Assembly: GCA_018066065.1 (NCBI GenBank)
Contig: JAGHSC010000169.1
Span: 1-6,445 of the forward strand
Reading direction: 5' to 3'
DNA: 6,445 bases
Origin: Candidatus Cryptobacteroides faecihippi
GTDB lineage: Bacteria > Bacteroidota > Bacteroidia > Bacteroidales > UBA932
The notes beneath the pieces are model-generated. The model ran no database searches. It had not been told where the DNA came from and saw nothing but the letters and a program-made list of their open reading frames with translations. Position 1 is the stretch's first letter. The number at the start of each line of letters is the position of its first letter. Position numbers and translations under genes: made by a program. Below are positions 1-5,470 of the stretch, piece after piece.

Positions 1-167
1 CCGGAGGGGTGTACACGCAGCCCGCATAGGAGCGACGCCGTAGCGAACAAGAGCCAATGCGGTGAAAAGCGAGCGTGTGTCTGAGGCACCGCAGGTGCCG
101 ATTTAGCGAGCCACCGCAGTGAGTAGGCGCTTCGCGACGTGGTCGGGCTGAGTGTACACCCCGCCGG
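1..167. repeat. Imperfect inverted repeat, 23-bp arms
   Basis: The bases 1-23 match the reverse complement of 145-167 at 21 of 23 positions. Each arm contains the self-complementary octamer GTGTACAC (9-16 and 152-159). About 120 bases separate the arms. The left arm begins at the window edge, so it may extend further. Such an arrangement can mark the ends of a small non-autonomous element or a large RNA stem; no transposase gene or target-site duplication is visible. Confidence 0.6.
85..99. other. Small perfect hairpin
   Basis: GGCACC and GGTGCC pair around a GCA loop, giving a 6-bp GC-rich stem. No T-run follows on either strand, so it does not look like an intrinsic terminator. It may be part of the folding of the surrounding repeat block. 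Confidence 0.35.
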
Positions 168-195
168 CCCAGCCACCTCGATGGATAGGCGCTTC
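109..195. repeat. Diverged direct repeat, two 25-bp copies
   Basis: Copies at 109-133 and 171-195 agree at 20 of 25 positions. Both begin AGCCACC and both end in the identical decamer TAGGCGCTTC. The right arm of the inverted repeat lies between them. This suggests the block arose by internal duplication. Confidence 0.5.
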
Positions 196-280
196 CCCTG
201 GCAAGCACCCAGCTCGGAGGACCTCAGTCAGTAAGTAAGCACAAGCACAGCTGCCAAGCGAAGAACACACCCCGCAGGCC

Positions 281-302
281 AAGTCCACCTAGGAAGGGAC
301 TT
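281..302 (-). terminator. Weak hairpin just after the phosphatase-fold gene
   Basis: AAGTCC (281-286) and GGACTT (297-302) form a 6-bp stem with a 10-base loop that contains the palindrome CCTAGG. It starts 3 bases beyond the stop codon of the minus-strand gene, which is where a terminator would sit. No U-tract follows, so the terminator call is weak. Confidence 0.25.
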
Positions 303-305
303 CCG

Positions 306-1460
306 TTACTTCTGCCCTTCGAAGGAGCTGGAGGCTGGCAGTGGCAGCATCAGCAAGATCGGGCGATGGTCACTGACACCACCGATGTATCGCGGGCCGG
401 AATAGGTTCGGAAAGGCTTCTCGCCACTGAACTTTGCGTCCCTCACAGTCAGGAAGGGAGGCTCCAGCACCTCCATCCTGCAACCAGAAGCCACCCAGGA
501 AGCATTCCACACACGAGAGACGAAGAACATGTCGATCAGGTCCCACTTCCCCTCGAAACGAATCGTCCCAACACCCTTTGCAGCCAACGGAAGTGACAGA
601 TTCACAAGACCTTCCGCAGAAGCAACGTACCCACCAGGAGGACTTGTCAGAATCCCTGGAGGATCTGTCAGAATCCTGAAAGCATCGTTGTCCGGCGTAT
701 CGTTGAAGTCGCCCATCGCGACAATGTGCCTGACACCGGCCCGCTGAAGGGAGTCGGTGACAGATCTGAGAATATTCAAGGCTGCGATCCTCCTGCCCTG
801 GGTGCTGCCTCCGTACTTTGAGGGGTGGTGGTTGACGAGGAAGGCGATGGTATCGGTGATACTTTCGAAGGAACCGGCAGGAACACTTTGAGAGGGGCAA
901 GACGATCGCATGACCTCAAAAGTCGCGAGGAGAATGTCCCTGGTCTTCATCACCTCCCAACGAGAGTCCCCAGGGGAAGCACCAATCATCTCCGGAACAT
1001 CTGCCGCACCAGGAACACGGATGTGAATCGGTCGTGAGGAGAGAAGCCTGAGACGGGAGCTGCGGTAGAGGAGCGCAACGTCTATCCCTCGCGGGTCAGG
1101 GGAATCATAGTGGATTATCCTGTAGTCAAGCTTGCAGAGCTGAGTGTTCCTCAGGAGCTGCGTCAGGACGAAGCGGTTCTCGACCTCGGCGAAACCAATC
1201 ACATCGGGAAGCGCCCCGTGGGTGTCCGCGATCCAAAGGACCGTCTTGCAGACAGCATTGCATTTAGCAAGGAACCTTTTCCGGGTCCAGTGCCTGCTTC
1301 CGGAAGACGAGAACTCCTTGTCAGAAGTACTGGCAGAGGTGCTGTCAGCCATCCAGTCGAAGAAGTTCTCGAGGTTCCAGAACGTAGTCAGAAGACTGTC
1401 GGGACAGTCTCCATGACCTTTCGGCAGGGTCATCAGCAATATGATGATGATGAATTTCAT
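306..1460 (-). CDS. Secreted endonuclease/exonuclease/phosphatase family protein
   Basis: A 384-aa member of the metal-dependent endonuclease/exonuclease/phosphatase (DNase I-like) superfamily. The motifs appear in order: WNLENFF (28-34), the metal-binding glutamate region AEVEN (91-95), RGIDVALLYR (124-133), VNHHPS (209-214) with the catalytic-type histidine, GDFND (250-254), KWDLID (305-310) and the terminal SDHRP (363-367). The set is complete, so the enzyme is probably active. Family members cleave phosphodiester or phosphomonoester bonds, and the substrate cannot be read from the sequence. The N-terminus has a lysine followed by the run IIIILLM, a likely signal peptide ending near G15-G17, so it probably acts in the periplasm or outside the cell. 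I chose the ATG at 1460 over the one at 1481 because it puts the lysine and hydrophobic core at the very start. It is divergent from ychF and appears monocistronic in the window. Confidence 0.9.
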   Translation of the reverse strand: MKFIIIILLMTLPKGHGDCPDSLLTTFWNLENFFDWMADSTSASTSDKEFSSSGSRHWTRKRFLAKCNAVCKTVLWIADTHGALPDVIGFAEVENRFVLTQLLRNTQLCKLDYRIIHYDSPDPRGIDVALLYRSSRLRLLSSRPIHIRVPGAADVPEMIGASPGDSRWEVMKTRDILLATFEVMRSSCPSQSVPAGSFESITDTIAFLVNHHPSKYGGSTQGRRIAALNILRSVTDSLQRAGVRHIVAMGDFNDTPDNDAFRILTDPPGILTSPPGGYVASAEGLVNLSLPLAAKGVGTIRFEGKWDLIDMFFVSRVWNASWVASGCRMEVLEPPFLTVRDAKFSGEKPFRTYSGPRYIGGVSDHRPILLMLPLPASSSFEGQK

Positions 1461-1501
1461 TCCGGCCGCAAGATGGCACACAAAAACGGAAATTTCTTAA
1501 A

Positions 1502-1517
1502 GAAACGTAAAAACGTA
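1502..1517 (-). promoter_or_regulatory. Tentative promoter for the phosphatase-fold gene
   Basis: On the minus strand two near-matches to TAnnTTTG sit in tandem, TACGTTTT (1517-1510) and TACGTTTC (1509-1502), each 7 of 8. They lie 40-60 bases upstream of the start at 1460. No clear TTTG is placed 19-21 bases further upstream, so the assignment is weak. Confidence 0.25.
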
Positions 1518-1574
1518 CCTAAGAAAAAAGAAAATTCGTCCCCGGGAAAGGAAGATAATCACCCTTATACTTTG

Positions 1575-1582
1575 TATCTTTG
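1575..1582 (+). promoter_or_regulatory. Bacteroidetes -7 element for ychF
   Basis: TATCTTTG matches TAnnTTTG exactly and lies 37 bases before the ychF start, leaving a leader of about 30 bases. No TTTG -33 element is present at the expected distance. Confidence 0.5.
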
Positions 1583-1619
1583 CAATCCTGAACCAGTTCA
1601 GGCCAAAAACAACAAAGAA

Positions 1620-2723
1620 ATGTCTCTCAAATGCGGAATAGTAGGACTTCCTAACGTAGGAAAGTCGACATTGTTCAACTGTGTAAGCTCAGGAAAGGCC
1701 CAGAGCGCCAACTTCCCTTTCTGTACAATCGAACCGAACCTTGGCTCCACCAATGTTCCGGACAAGCGCCTGGAAGTGCTGACTGACATGTGCAAGCCGA
1801 AGAGTGTCGTTCCTGCAACCGTCGACATCGTTGACATCGCAGGTCTCGTGAAAGGTGCCAGCAAGGGAGAAGGTCTTGGAAACCAGTTCCTTGCAAACAT
1901 CCGTGAGACCGACGCGATCCTTCATGTCCTCCGCTGCTTCGATGACGGCAACGTGGTCCACGTGGACGGAAGCGTCGATCCAGTAAGGGACAAGGAAGTT
2001 GTCGACCTCGAGCTTCAGATCAAGGACCTCGAGACTGTCGATGCACGTCTCGCAAAGACCCAGAAGCAGGCTCAGACCGGCGGTGACAAGGAAGCCAAGA
2101 AGCTTGTGGCACTCCTTCTCCGCTACAAGGAGGCCCTCGAGCAGGGAAAGAACTGCCGCAGCGTCGAACTCATCAACGAAGAGGAAGTCAGCATGGCTCA
2201 CGACCTCTTCCTCCTCACCAACAAGCCGGTGATGTACGTCTGCAACGTTGACGATGCTTCAGCCGCCAGCGGCAACAAGTACGTCGATGCTGTCCGCGAG
2301 GCTGTCAAGGATGAGAACGCAGAGATTCTCATCATCTCCGCCAGGACCGAGTCCGAGATCGCAGAGATGGAGAGCTACGAGGACCGTCAGATGTTCCTCG
2401 AGGAGATGGGACTCGAAGAGTCAGGTGTCGTCCGTCTCATCCAGAGCGCCTACCATCTTCTCGGCCTTCAGACCTTCTTCACGGCAGGTTCCGACGAGTG
2501 CCGCGCTTGGACGATCCACAAGGGCGACAAGGCTCCAAAGGCAGCCGGAGTGATCCACACCGACTTCGAGAAGGGCTTCATCAGGGCAGAGGTAATCAAG
2601 TACGAAGACTATGTCTCCCTCGGCAGCGAAAGTGCCGTCAGGGCAGCTGGAAAGCTCGGCATCGAAGGAAAGGAGTATGTCGTCCAGGACGGCGACATCA
2701 TGCACTTCCTCTTCAACGTCTAG
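1620..2723 (+). CDS. ychF: Redox-regulated P-loop NTPase YchF (OLA1/Obg family)
   Basis: A 367-aa protein, close to the usual length of about 363. YchF is a universally conserved cytosolic, ribosome-associated P-loop NTPase that in studied members prefers ATP over GTP and is linked to stress responses. The Walker A motif GLPNVGKS is at residues 9-16. The switch I region NFPFCTIEPN is at 31-40 and DIAG is at 72-75, followed by the glycine-rich VKGASKGEGLGNQFL. The G4 position is NVDD (209-212), where family members usually carry NxxE in place of the GTP-specifying NKxD. A central helical coiled-coil insertion follows the G domain's first half, and the C-terminal TGS domain ends GDIMHFLFNV. The reading frame is open far upstream, to 1110, but that part is antisense to the neighbouring gene. 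The start at 1620 gives the canonical N-terminus MSLKCGIVG. Confidence 0.97.
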   Translation: MSLKCGIVGLPNVGKSTLFNCVSSGKAQSANFPFCTIEPNLGSTNVPDKRLEVLTDMCKPKSVVPATVDIVDIAGLVKGASKGEGLGNQFLANIRETDAILHVLRCFDDGNVVHVDGSVDPVRDKEVVDLELQIKDLETVDARLAKTQKQAQTGGDKEAKKLVALLLRYKEALEQGKNCRSVELINEEEVSMAHDLFLLTNKPVMYVCNVDDASAASGNKYVDAVREAVKDENAEILIISARTESEIAEMESYEDRQMFLEEMGLEESGVVRLIQSAYHLLGLQTFFTAGSDECRAWTIHKGDKAPKAAGVIHTDFEKGFIRAEVIKYEDYVSLGSESAVRAAGKLGIEGKEYVVQDGDIMHFLFNV

Positions 2724-2732
2724 AGGCACCTT

Positions 2733-2903
2733 CTATTCCTTACCGGTGCCGGCGGCGAGGGCACTGTACTCGCTGTTCAGCTCGGCCAGTTCCTTCTTTC
2801 CGCTGACGTAGTCATCGTAGAACTCATCATATTCCCCATCCAGGGCCTCTTTCACGATGGCGATGCGCTCCATCGTGGTCGTGTCTTTTATCAATATGCT
2901 CAT
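2733..2903 (-). CDS. Small hypothetical protein, 56 aa
   Basis: I translated this by hand: 56 codons, ATG at 2903-2901 and TAG at 2735-2733. The protein is acidic and probably helical, with segments TMERIAIVKEALDGEYDEFY and VSGKKELAELNSEYSALAAG. It has no signal peptide, membrane segment or cysteine. Support for a real gene: an exact Bacteroidetes -7 element sits about 20 bases upstream, GAG and GCC codons are frequent as in the neighbours, and the frame nearly fills the space between ychF and the outer-membrane protein gene. It converges on ychF with a 9-base gap. An internal ATG at codon 11 is an alternative start. I do not recognise a family and assign no function. Confidence 0.6.
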   Translation of the reverse strand: MSILIKDTTTMERIAIVKEALDGEYDEFYDDYVSGKKELAELNSEYSALAAGTGKE

Positions 2904-2922
2904 TGCGCGCAGTGCTTTGCCA

Positions 2923-2930
2923 CAAAGGTA
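2923..2930 (-). promoter_or_regulatory. Bacteroidetes -7 element for the 56-aa gene
   Basis: On the minus strand TACCTTTG (2930 to 2923) is an exact TAnnTTTG match. It is identical to the -7 element of the Nudix gene in this window, including the preceding T and following T. It predicts a leader of only about 15 bases. No TTTG is seen at the right distance for a -33 element. Confidence 0.5.
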
Positions 2931-2985
2931 ATATTTTCAGGCACAGAATATGCAGCTCGGGCTTCAATTCTTAAAGCATTCTGAT

Positions 2986-3948
2986 ATGTTTACGAAAAGA
3001 GTCTTCACAATGGCTGCAGCCTTGATGATTGCATCGGCTGCGCTTGCACAGAACATCCACTACGAAGGCAATTCCGTGACCGTCCTGGAACCGGGAGCCA
3101 ACATCTCGACCTCTCCGATCATCGCCGATCAGAAGATCTGCGGTGAACGCTTCACCGAGACCGTGGTGCTCGACCAGTTCCCGGCAATACGTAAGAACCT
3201 CAGGTACGTCGATGATTTCCAGGTACTTGCACTCGCGAAGCTCGCAAAGGAACACAACGCGGACTTCATCATCACGACACAGGTCAACGTCTGCACGCAG
3301 GACGGATGCTTCGCCGTCACCGTCACAGGCTACCCAGCAAGATACGAAAACTTCCGCCAGCCGACAGATGAGGACATGAATATGCTCTGGAAGGCAAAGG
3401 CACCTGGCTATGGCTACATGTTTGGACAGGACGGAGAAGACGCCTACACCTCAAGGAGCCGCAGTCTCTATGCGGGCCTCCTCGAGATTCCTTACTTCAA
3501 CGTCAAGCCTGGATTCCAGCAGATGCTAGACCTTACCTTCGTGCCCACGGATGACCTCGCCTTCGAACTTGAATATTCAGCAGGCTACAGGTTCACCAAT
3601 TCATTCTTCCTGGGAGCAGGCGCGGGAGTGGCCTATTCCGACTGGAACGAATCAGCCTACATTCCTGTGTTTGTCAATTCAACGTTCTACCTGACCAGAA
3701 GGCGTGTTGCTCCGACACTGGGCTTCCGCCTGGGAATCAACGCCAGCCTGGCAAATGACCTCGACAATTCGCCAATCACCGCCCTTGTCGACTTCCGACC
3801 AGGCATCAGGATCCACACCAATTCAGGAAAGGACATCAATGTCACACTCTCTCTTGGATCCAGGCCGGACATCTACAACAATGGCCTCGGCGACAAGCAG
3901 ATGGACACCTTCATCAAGGGCGGATTGAGTGTCGGATTCACGTTCTGA
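2986..3948 (+). CDS. Secreted outer-membrane beta-barrel-like protein
   Basis: A 320-aa protein. The N-terminus MFTKRVFTMAAALMIASAALA is a textbook signal peptide with an A-x-A cleavage site after residue 21, so it is exported by Sec. The ATG at 2986 was chosen over the in-frame ATG at 2950 because it places the basic and hydrophobic parts of the signal correctly. Mature residues to about 130 form a soluble-looking domain with a helix-strand stretch ALAKLAKEHNADFIITTQVN followed by a two-cysteine CTQDGC. From about 165 to the end there are alternating hydrophobic/polar strands rich in Tyr, Phe and Gly (ELEYSAGYRF, FFLGAGAGVAYS). The end VGFTF carries the terminal phenylalanine typical of BAM-assembled outer-membrane barrels. 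The family of the N-terminal domain is not recognised. It converges on the Nudix gene with a 17-base gap. Confidence 0.8.
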   Translation: MFTKRVFTMAAALMIASAALAQNIHYEGNSVTVLEPGANISTSPIIADQKICGERFTETVVLDQFPAIRKNLRYVDDFQVLALAKLAKEHNADFIITTQVNVCTQDGCFAVTVTGYPARYENFRQPTDEDMNMLWKAKAPGYGYMFGQDGEDAYTSRSRSLYAGLLEIPYFNVKPGFQQMLDLTFVPTDDLAFELEYSAGYRFTNSFFLGAGAGVAYSDWNESAYIPVFVNSTFYLTRRRVAPTLGFRLGINASLANDLDNSPITALVDFRPGIRIHTNSGKDINVTLSLGSRPDIYNNGLGDKQMDTFIKGGLSVGFTF

Positions 3949-3965
3949 CAGCAGGATGGGATGGA

Positions 3966-4664
3966 TCAGAATTCGAGCTTGAAGCCTTTTGACTTCATCT
4001 GGTCGTAGCGCTCCTTGTTGAATCTGTAGACAACCGGAATCCTGTTGGAAGCGTTTGCGGGACGGTCTTCGGTGTCTTCGAGGATGCCCAGATGGAGCAT
4101 CTTGCTTGAGAAGTTCCTGCGGTCGAAACGGATGTCAAGGATGGATTCGTATAGATTCTGGAGCTGAGGCATCGTGAACTTTTCAGGCAGGAGTTCAAAG
4201 CCCACCGGCTCGAAGTGGATCTTCTGCCTGAGAGCCTGAAGCGCCTCGCGGAGGATCATGTCGTGGTCGAAGGCCAGCTGCGGGATCGCACCGATCGGGA
4301 ACCACTCTGCCTTGGCAGCATCGTCGCCGCCTCGCACCTCGGATATTCGTACAAGCGCGATGTGGGCGATTGTGATCACCCTGCCGCGCGGGTCGCGGTC
4401 CACGGCGGAGAAGGTCTTGAACTGGGTGATGTAGGCGTCCTCGAGGCCAGTCTCTTCCTTCAGCTCGCGCTTTGCGCCCTCGATGGCGTCCTCGTCCATC
4501 TGGAGATATCCACCCGGAAATGCCCACATCCCCTTGAATGGCGGAATGCCTCTCTGCACGAGGAGCACCTTGAGTTCCTTGCCGTCGTAGCCGAAAATCA
4601 CGCAGTCCGTCGTCACCGATGGACGCGGAAACGGATAAGTGTATGATCCTTTTTCCTGGAACAT
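3966..4664 (-). CDS. Nudix-domain protein with C-terminal winged helix (NrtR/AraR-like regulator)
   Basis: A 232-aa protein. The Nudix box spans residues 52-74 and fits Gx5Ex7REUxEExGU exactly, with R66, E67, E70 and E71 in place, so hydrolase chemistry on an ADP-ribose-like or other nucleoside diphosphate ligand is possible. The segment PFKGMWAFPGG before it is typical of the family. Residues from about 156 form the second domain (FTMPQLQNLYESILD, then RRNFSSKMLHLGIL, then IPVVYRF), the layout of the winged-helix domain in NrtR and the Bacteroides AraR-type regulators. Members of this group are DNA-binding repressors of cofactor or sugar genes. The ligand here cannot be predicted. Its own promoter carries GTGT...ACAC dyads, consistent with autoregulation. 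The upstream three-gene unit is divergently transcribed. Confidence 0.87.
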   Translation of the reverse strand: MFQEKGSYTYPFPRPSVTTDCVIFGYDGKELKVLLVQRGIPPFKGMWAFPGGYLQMDEDAIEGAKRELKEETGLEDAYITQFKTFSAVDRDPRGRVITIAHIALVRISEVRGGDDAAKAEWFPIGAIPQLAFDHDMILREALQALRQKIHFEPVGFELLPEKFTMPQLQNLYESILDIRFDRRNFSSKMLHLGILEDTEDRPANASNRIPVVYRFNKERYDQMKSKGFKLEF

Positions 4665-4665
4665 C

Positions 4666-4699
4666 TTGTCTGTCAGTATTGCTGGTGTAACACAGACAA
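4666..4699. repeat. 8-bp inverted repeat in the Nudix leader
   Basis: TTGTCTGT (4666-4673) and ACAGACAA (4692-4699) are perfect complements across an 18-base spacer. The pair runs from the -7 element almost to the start codon at 4664. It could be a further protein site or a leader RNA hairpin placed to affect translation, although its far arm partly precedes the predicted transcription start. Confidence 0.4.
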
Positions 4700-4751
4700 A
4701 GGTAACGTGTTGTTGCTACACATCCAAATATTCTGTGTGCGTTTTACACAG
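4685..4751. promoter_or_regulatory. Three GTGT...ACAC dyads, candidate operators
   Basis: Site 1 is GTGTAACAC (4685-4693), just downstream of the -7 element. Site 2 is GTGT-N7-ACAC (4707-4721), lying between the -33 and -7 elements. Site 3 is CTGTGT-N7-ACACAG (4733-4751), immediately upstream of the -33 element, with six perfect pairs per arm. Sites 2 and 3 share the same 7-base spacer length. The centres are 25 and 28 bases apart, close to whole helical turns. This placement would let a dimeric repressor block the Nudix promoter. The natural candidate is the Nudix/winged-helix protein itself. Confidence 0.6.
4697..4728 (-). promoter_or_regulatory. Complete Bacteroidetes promoter of the Nudix gene
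   Basis: On the minus strand a -33 TTTG (4728-4725) is followed after exactly 20 bases by a -7 TACCTTTG (4704-4697). Both match the consensus. The predicted transcript starts near 4690, about 25-30 bases before the start codon. Confidence 0.75.
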
Positions 4752-4805
4752 ATTGTTTAAAATGAGCGGTTTCATACACCCTGAACGGCATTTCGTACAT
4801 TCCGT

Positions 4806-4836
4806 TTTGAAAGAAATCTGAGACGGTGTACATTTA
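4806..4836 (+). promoter_or_regulatory. Promoter of the three-gene unit
   Basis: TTTG at 4806-4809 is followed after 19 bases by TACATTTA (4829-4836), a 7 of 8 match to TAnnTTTG. The predicted start is near 4843, leaving a leader of about 30 bases before the ATG at 4875. The nearest GTGT...ACAC dyad ends 54 bases upstream of the -33 element, so shared control with the Nudix gene is possible but not shown. Confidence 0.5.
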
Positions 4837-4874
4837 CGGCACGAAATGAAACCTAGAGAAAGAATTACAAAGCA

Positions 4875-5144
4875 ATGACAGCACAGGAAGCAAGGAATAT
4901 GATCACCTCGAGGCTCCGGCTCATGGATTTCGAGGCGCGGGCGGAGGTTGCATGCGAACTGTACGACATGGATGTTGTCGACAGGAAGAAGGCGCGCATG
5001 CTGCTGGGAATCAACGAGGAGGCCTTCCAGGAGAGGATGCAGGAAGCCAGGCTGGAGGAACTGGAGTTCCGCTTCAGCAGGCTGGATGATGAGTTCCTCT
5101 CAAGGAAGATCAAGGCAATTATGGACGATAATGGAGAGTATTGA
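4875..5144 (+). CDS. Hypothetical charged helical protein, 89 aa
   Basis: Not recognised as a known family. The protein is dominated by charged, helix-forming residues with one cysteine and no signal peptide or membrane segment, so it is probably cytosolic. The middle, DRKKARMLLGINEEAFQERM, has the spacing of a helix-turn-helix (A..LLGI....F), which is a resemblance only. The C-terminal half (LEELEFRFSRLDDEFLSRKI) could form a coiled coil. It starts about 30 bases after a likely promoter and opens a tightly spaced three-gene unit. Its stop codon is one base from the preferred start of the next gene, so the two are very likely translated together. GC content and codon use match the chromosome around it. 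Confidence 0.72.
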   Translation: MTAQEARNMITSRLRLMDFEARAEVACELYDMDVVDRKKARMLLGINEEAFQERMQEARLEELEFRFSRLDDEFLSRKIKAIMDDNGEY

Positions 5145-5145
5145 G

Positions 5146-5454
5146 ATGGAGACGATTGATTTGCAGGAACTGCTCAGCACGGTTCCAAGCTATGAGCTGC
5201 GTGAGCTTGTCGAAGGACTTCTCTCGGACGACCTTCTGAGGATGGCACAGCCGGAGGAGCAGATCACTCTCCTGGAAGCCGAAAGGGTGGCCTTCGATGT
5301 GGATGACTATTCAGACGAGCAGGTCTTCTCGGAGTACATGGACCTGAGGGAGAAGATGGGCGACCCCCTGGACCTCGTGGAGTACTTCGCGGACAGGCGT
5401 CAATGGGAGTACGAGTCCCAGGAACCGGATTTCGACGAGGAACTGGACTATTAA
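5146..5454 (+). CDS. Hypothetical highly acidic protein, 102 aa
   Basis: Not recognised. I count 32 Asp/Glu against about 7 Lys/Arg in 102 residues, a net charge near -25. The first part (IDLQELLSTVPSYELRELVE) looks helical. The tail is rich in Tyr, Trp and acids and ends EPDFDEELDY. No signal peptide or membrane segment is present. The ATG at 5146 comes one base after the upstream stop. An in-frame ATG at 5131 would add five residues and a 14-base overlap. The frame stays open to 4948, but that part only shadows the upstream gene. Strong acidity is seen in DNA-mimic, chaperone-like and antitoxin proteins, but nothing here chooses among these. The next gene follows after 16 bases. Confidence 0.7.
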   Translation: METIDLQELLSTVPSYELRELVEGLLSDDLLRMAQPEEQITLLEAERVAFDVDDYSDEQVFSEYMDLREKMGDPLDLVEYFADRRQWEYESQEPDFDEELDY

Positions 5455-5470
5455 TATCCAAACGAACGGC

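Larger units (their letters stand above)
1..305. other. GC-rich repeat-bearing intergenic block
   Basis: No convincing gene is visible here. The first 120 bases are above 60% GC. The block contains a 23-bp imperfect inverted repeat, a 25-bp imperfect direct repeat and a short perfect hairpin, described separately. On the minus strand the frame from 288 down to 1 is open except for one TAA at 103-105. The translation is Cys- and Ala-rich and I recognise no domain in it, so I treat it as chance openness in GC-rich DNA or a decayed gene. It lies directly downstream of the minus-strand phosphatase-fold gene. It could be a dispersed non-coding repeat or the edge of a structured RNA; the sequence alone does not decide. 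Confidence 0.55.

Noticed and set aside
85..99. Intrinsic terminator at the GGCACC/GGTGCC hairpin
   Set aside because: No T-run follows on either strand.
1..200. CRISPR array
   Set aside because: Only two diverged direct copies are present, with no regular spacers and no third unit.
103..288. 61-aa minus-strand frame
   Set aside because: It has a Cys-rich composition and no recognisable domain, lies within a repeat block and lacks a promoter match. It is kept as a finding, not a gene.
370..900. 176-aa minus-strand frame
   Set aside because: It is in a different frame of the phosphatase-fold gene, which carries the conserved motifs.
1110..1619. In-frame upstream extension of ychF that would make a 537-aa protein
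   Set aside because: It is antisense to the well-supported phosphatase-fold gene. The start at 1620 gives the canonical YchF N-terminus and length, and the -7 element at 1575 lies between.
1689..2201. 170-aa minus-strand frame inside ychF
   Set aside because: It is antisense shadow of a highly conserved gene, with no independent promoter or domain.
2950..2985. Upstream start for the outer-membrane protein
   Set aside because: It would put 12 extra residues before an otherwise well-formed signal peptide.
4215..4646. 143-aa plus-strand frame
   Set aside because: It is a shadow antisense to the Nudix gene, whose protein motifs are unambiguous.
4639..4821. 60-aa plus-strand frame crossing the Nudix start and promoter region
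   Set aside because: It overlaps the Nudix start codon, both promoter elements and all dyads, and its composition is not protein-like.
4948..5130. N-terminal extension of the acidic protein
   Set aside because: It only shadows the 89-aa gene in another frame. The translation is Trp/Cys/Arg-rich and unlike the acidic protein that follows.
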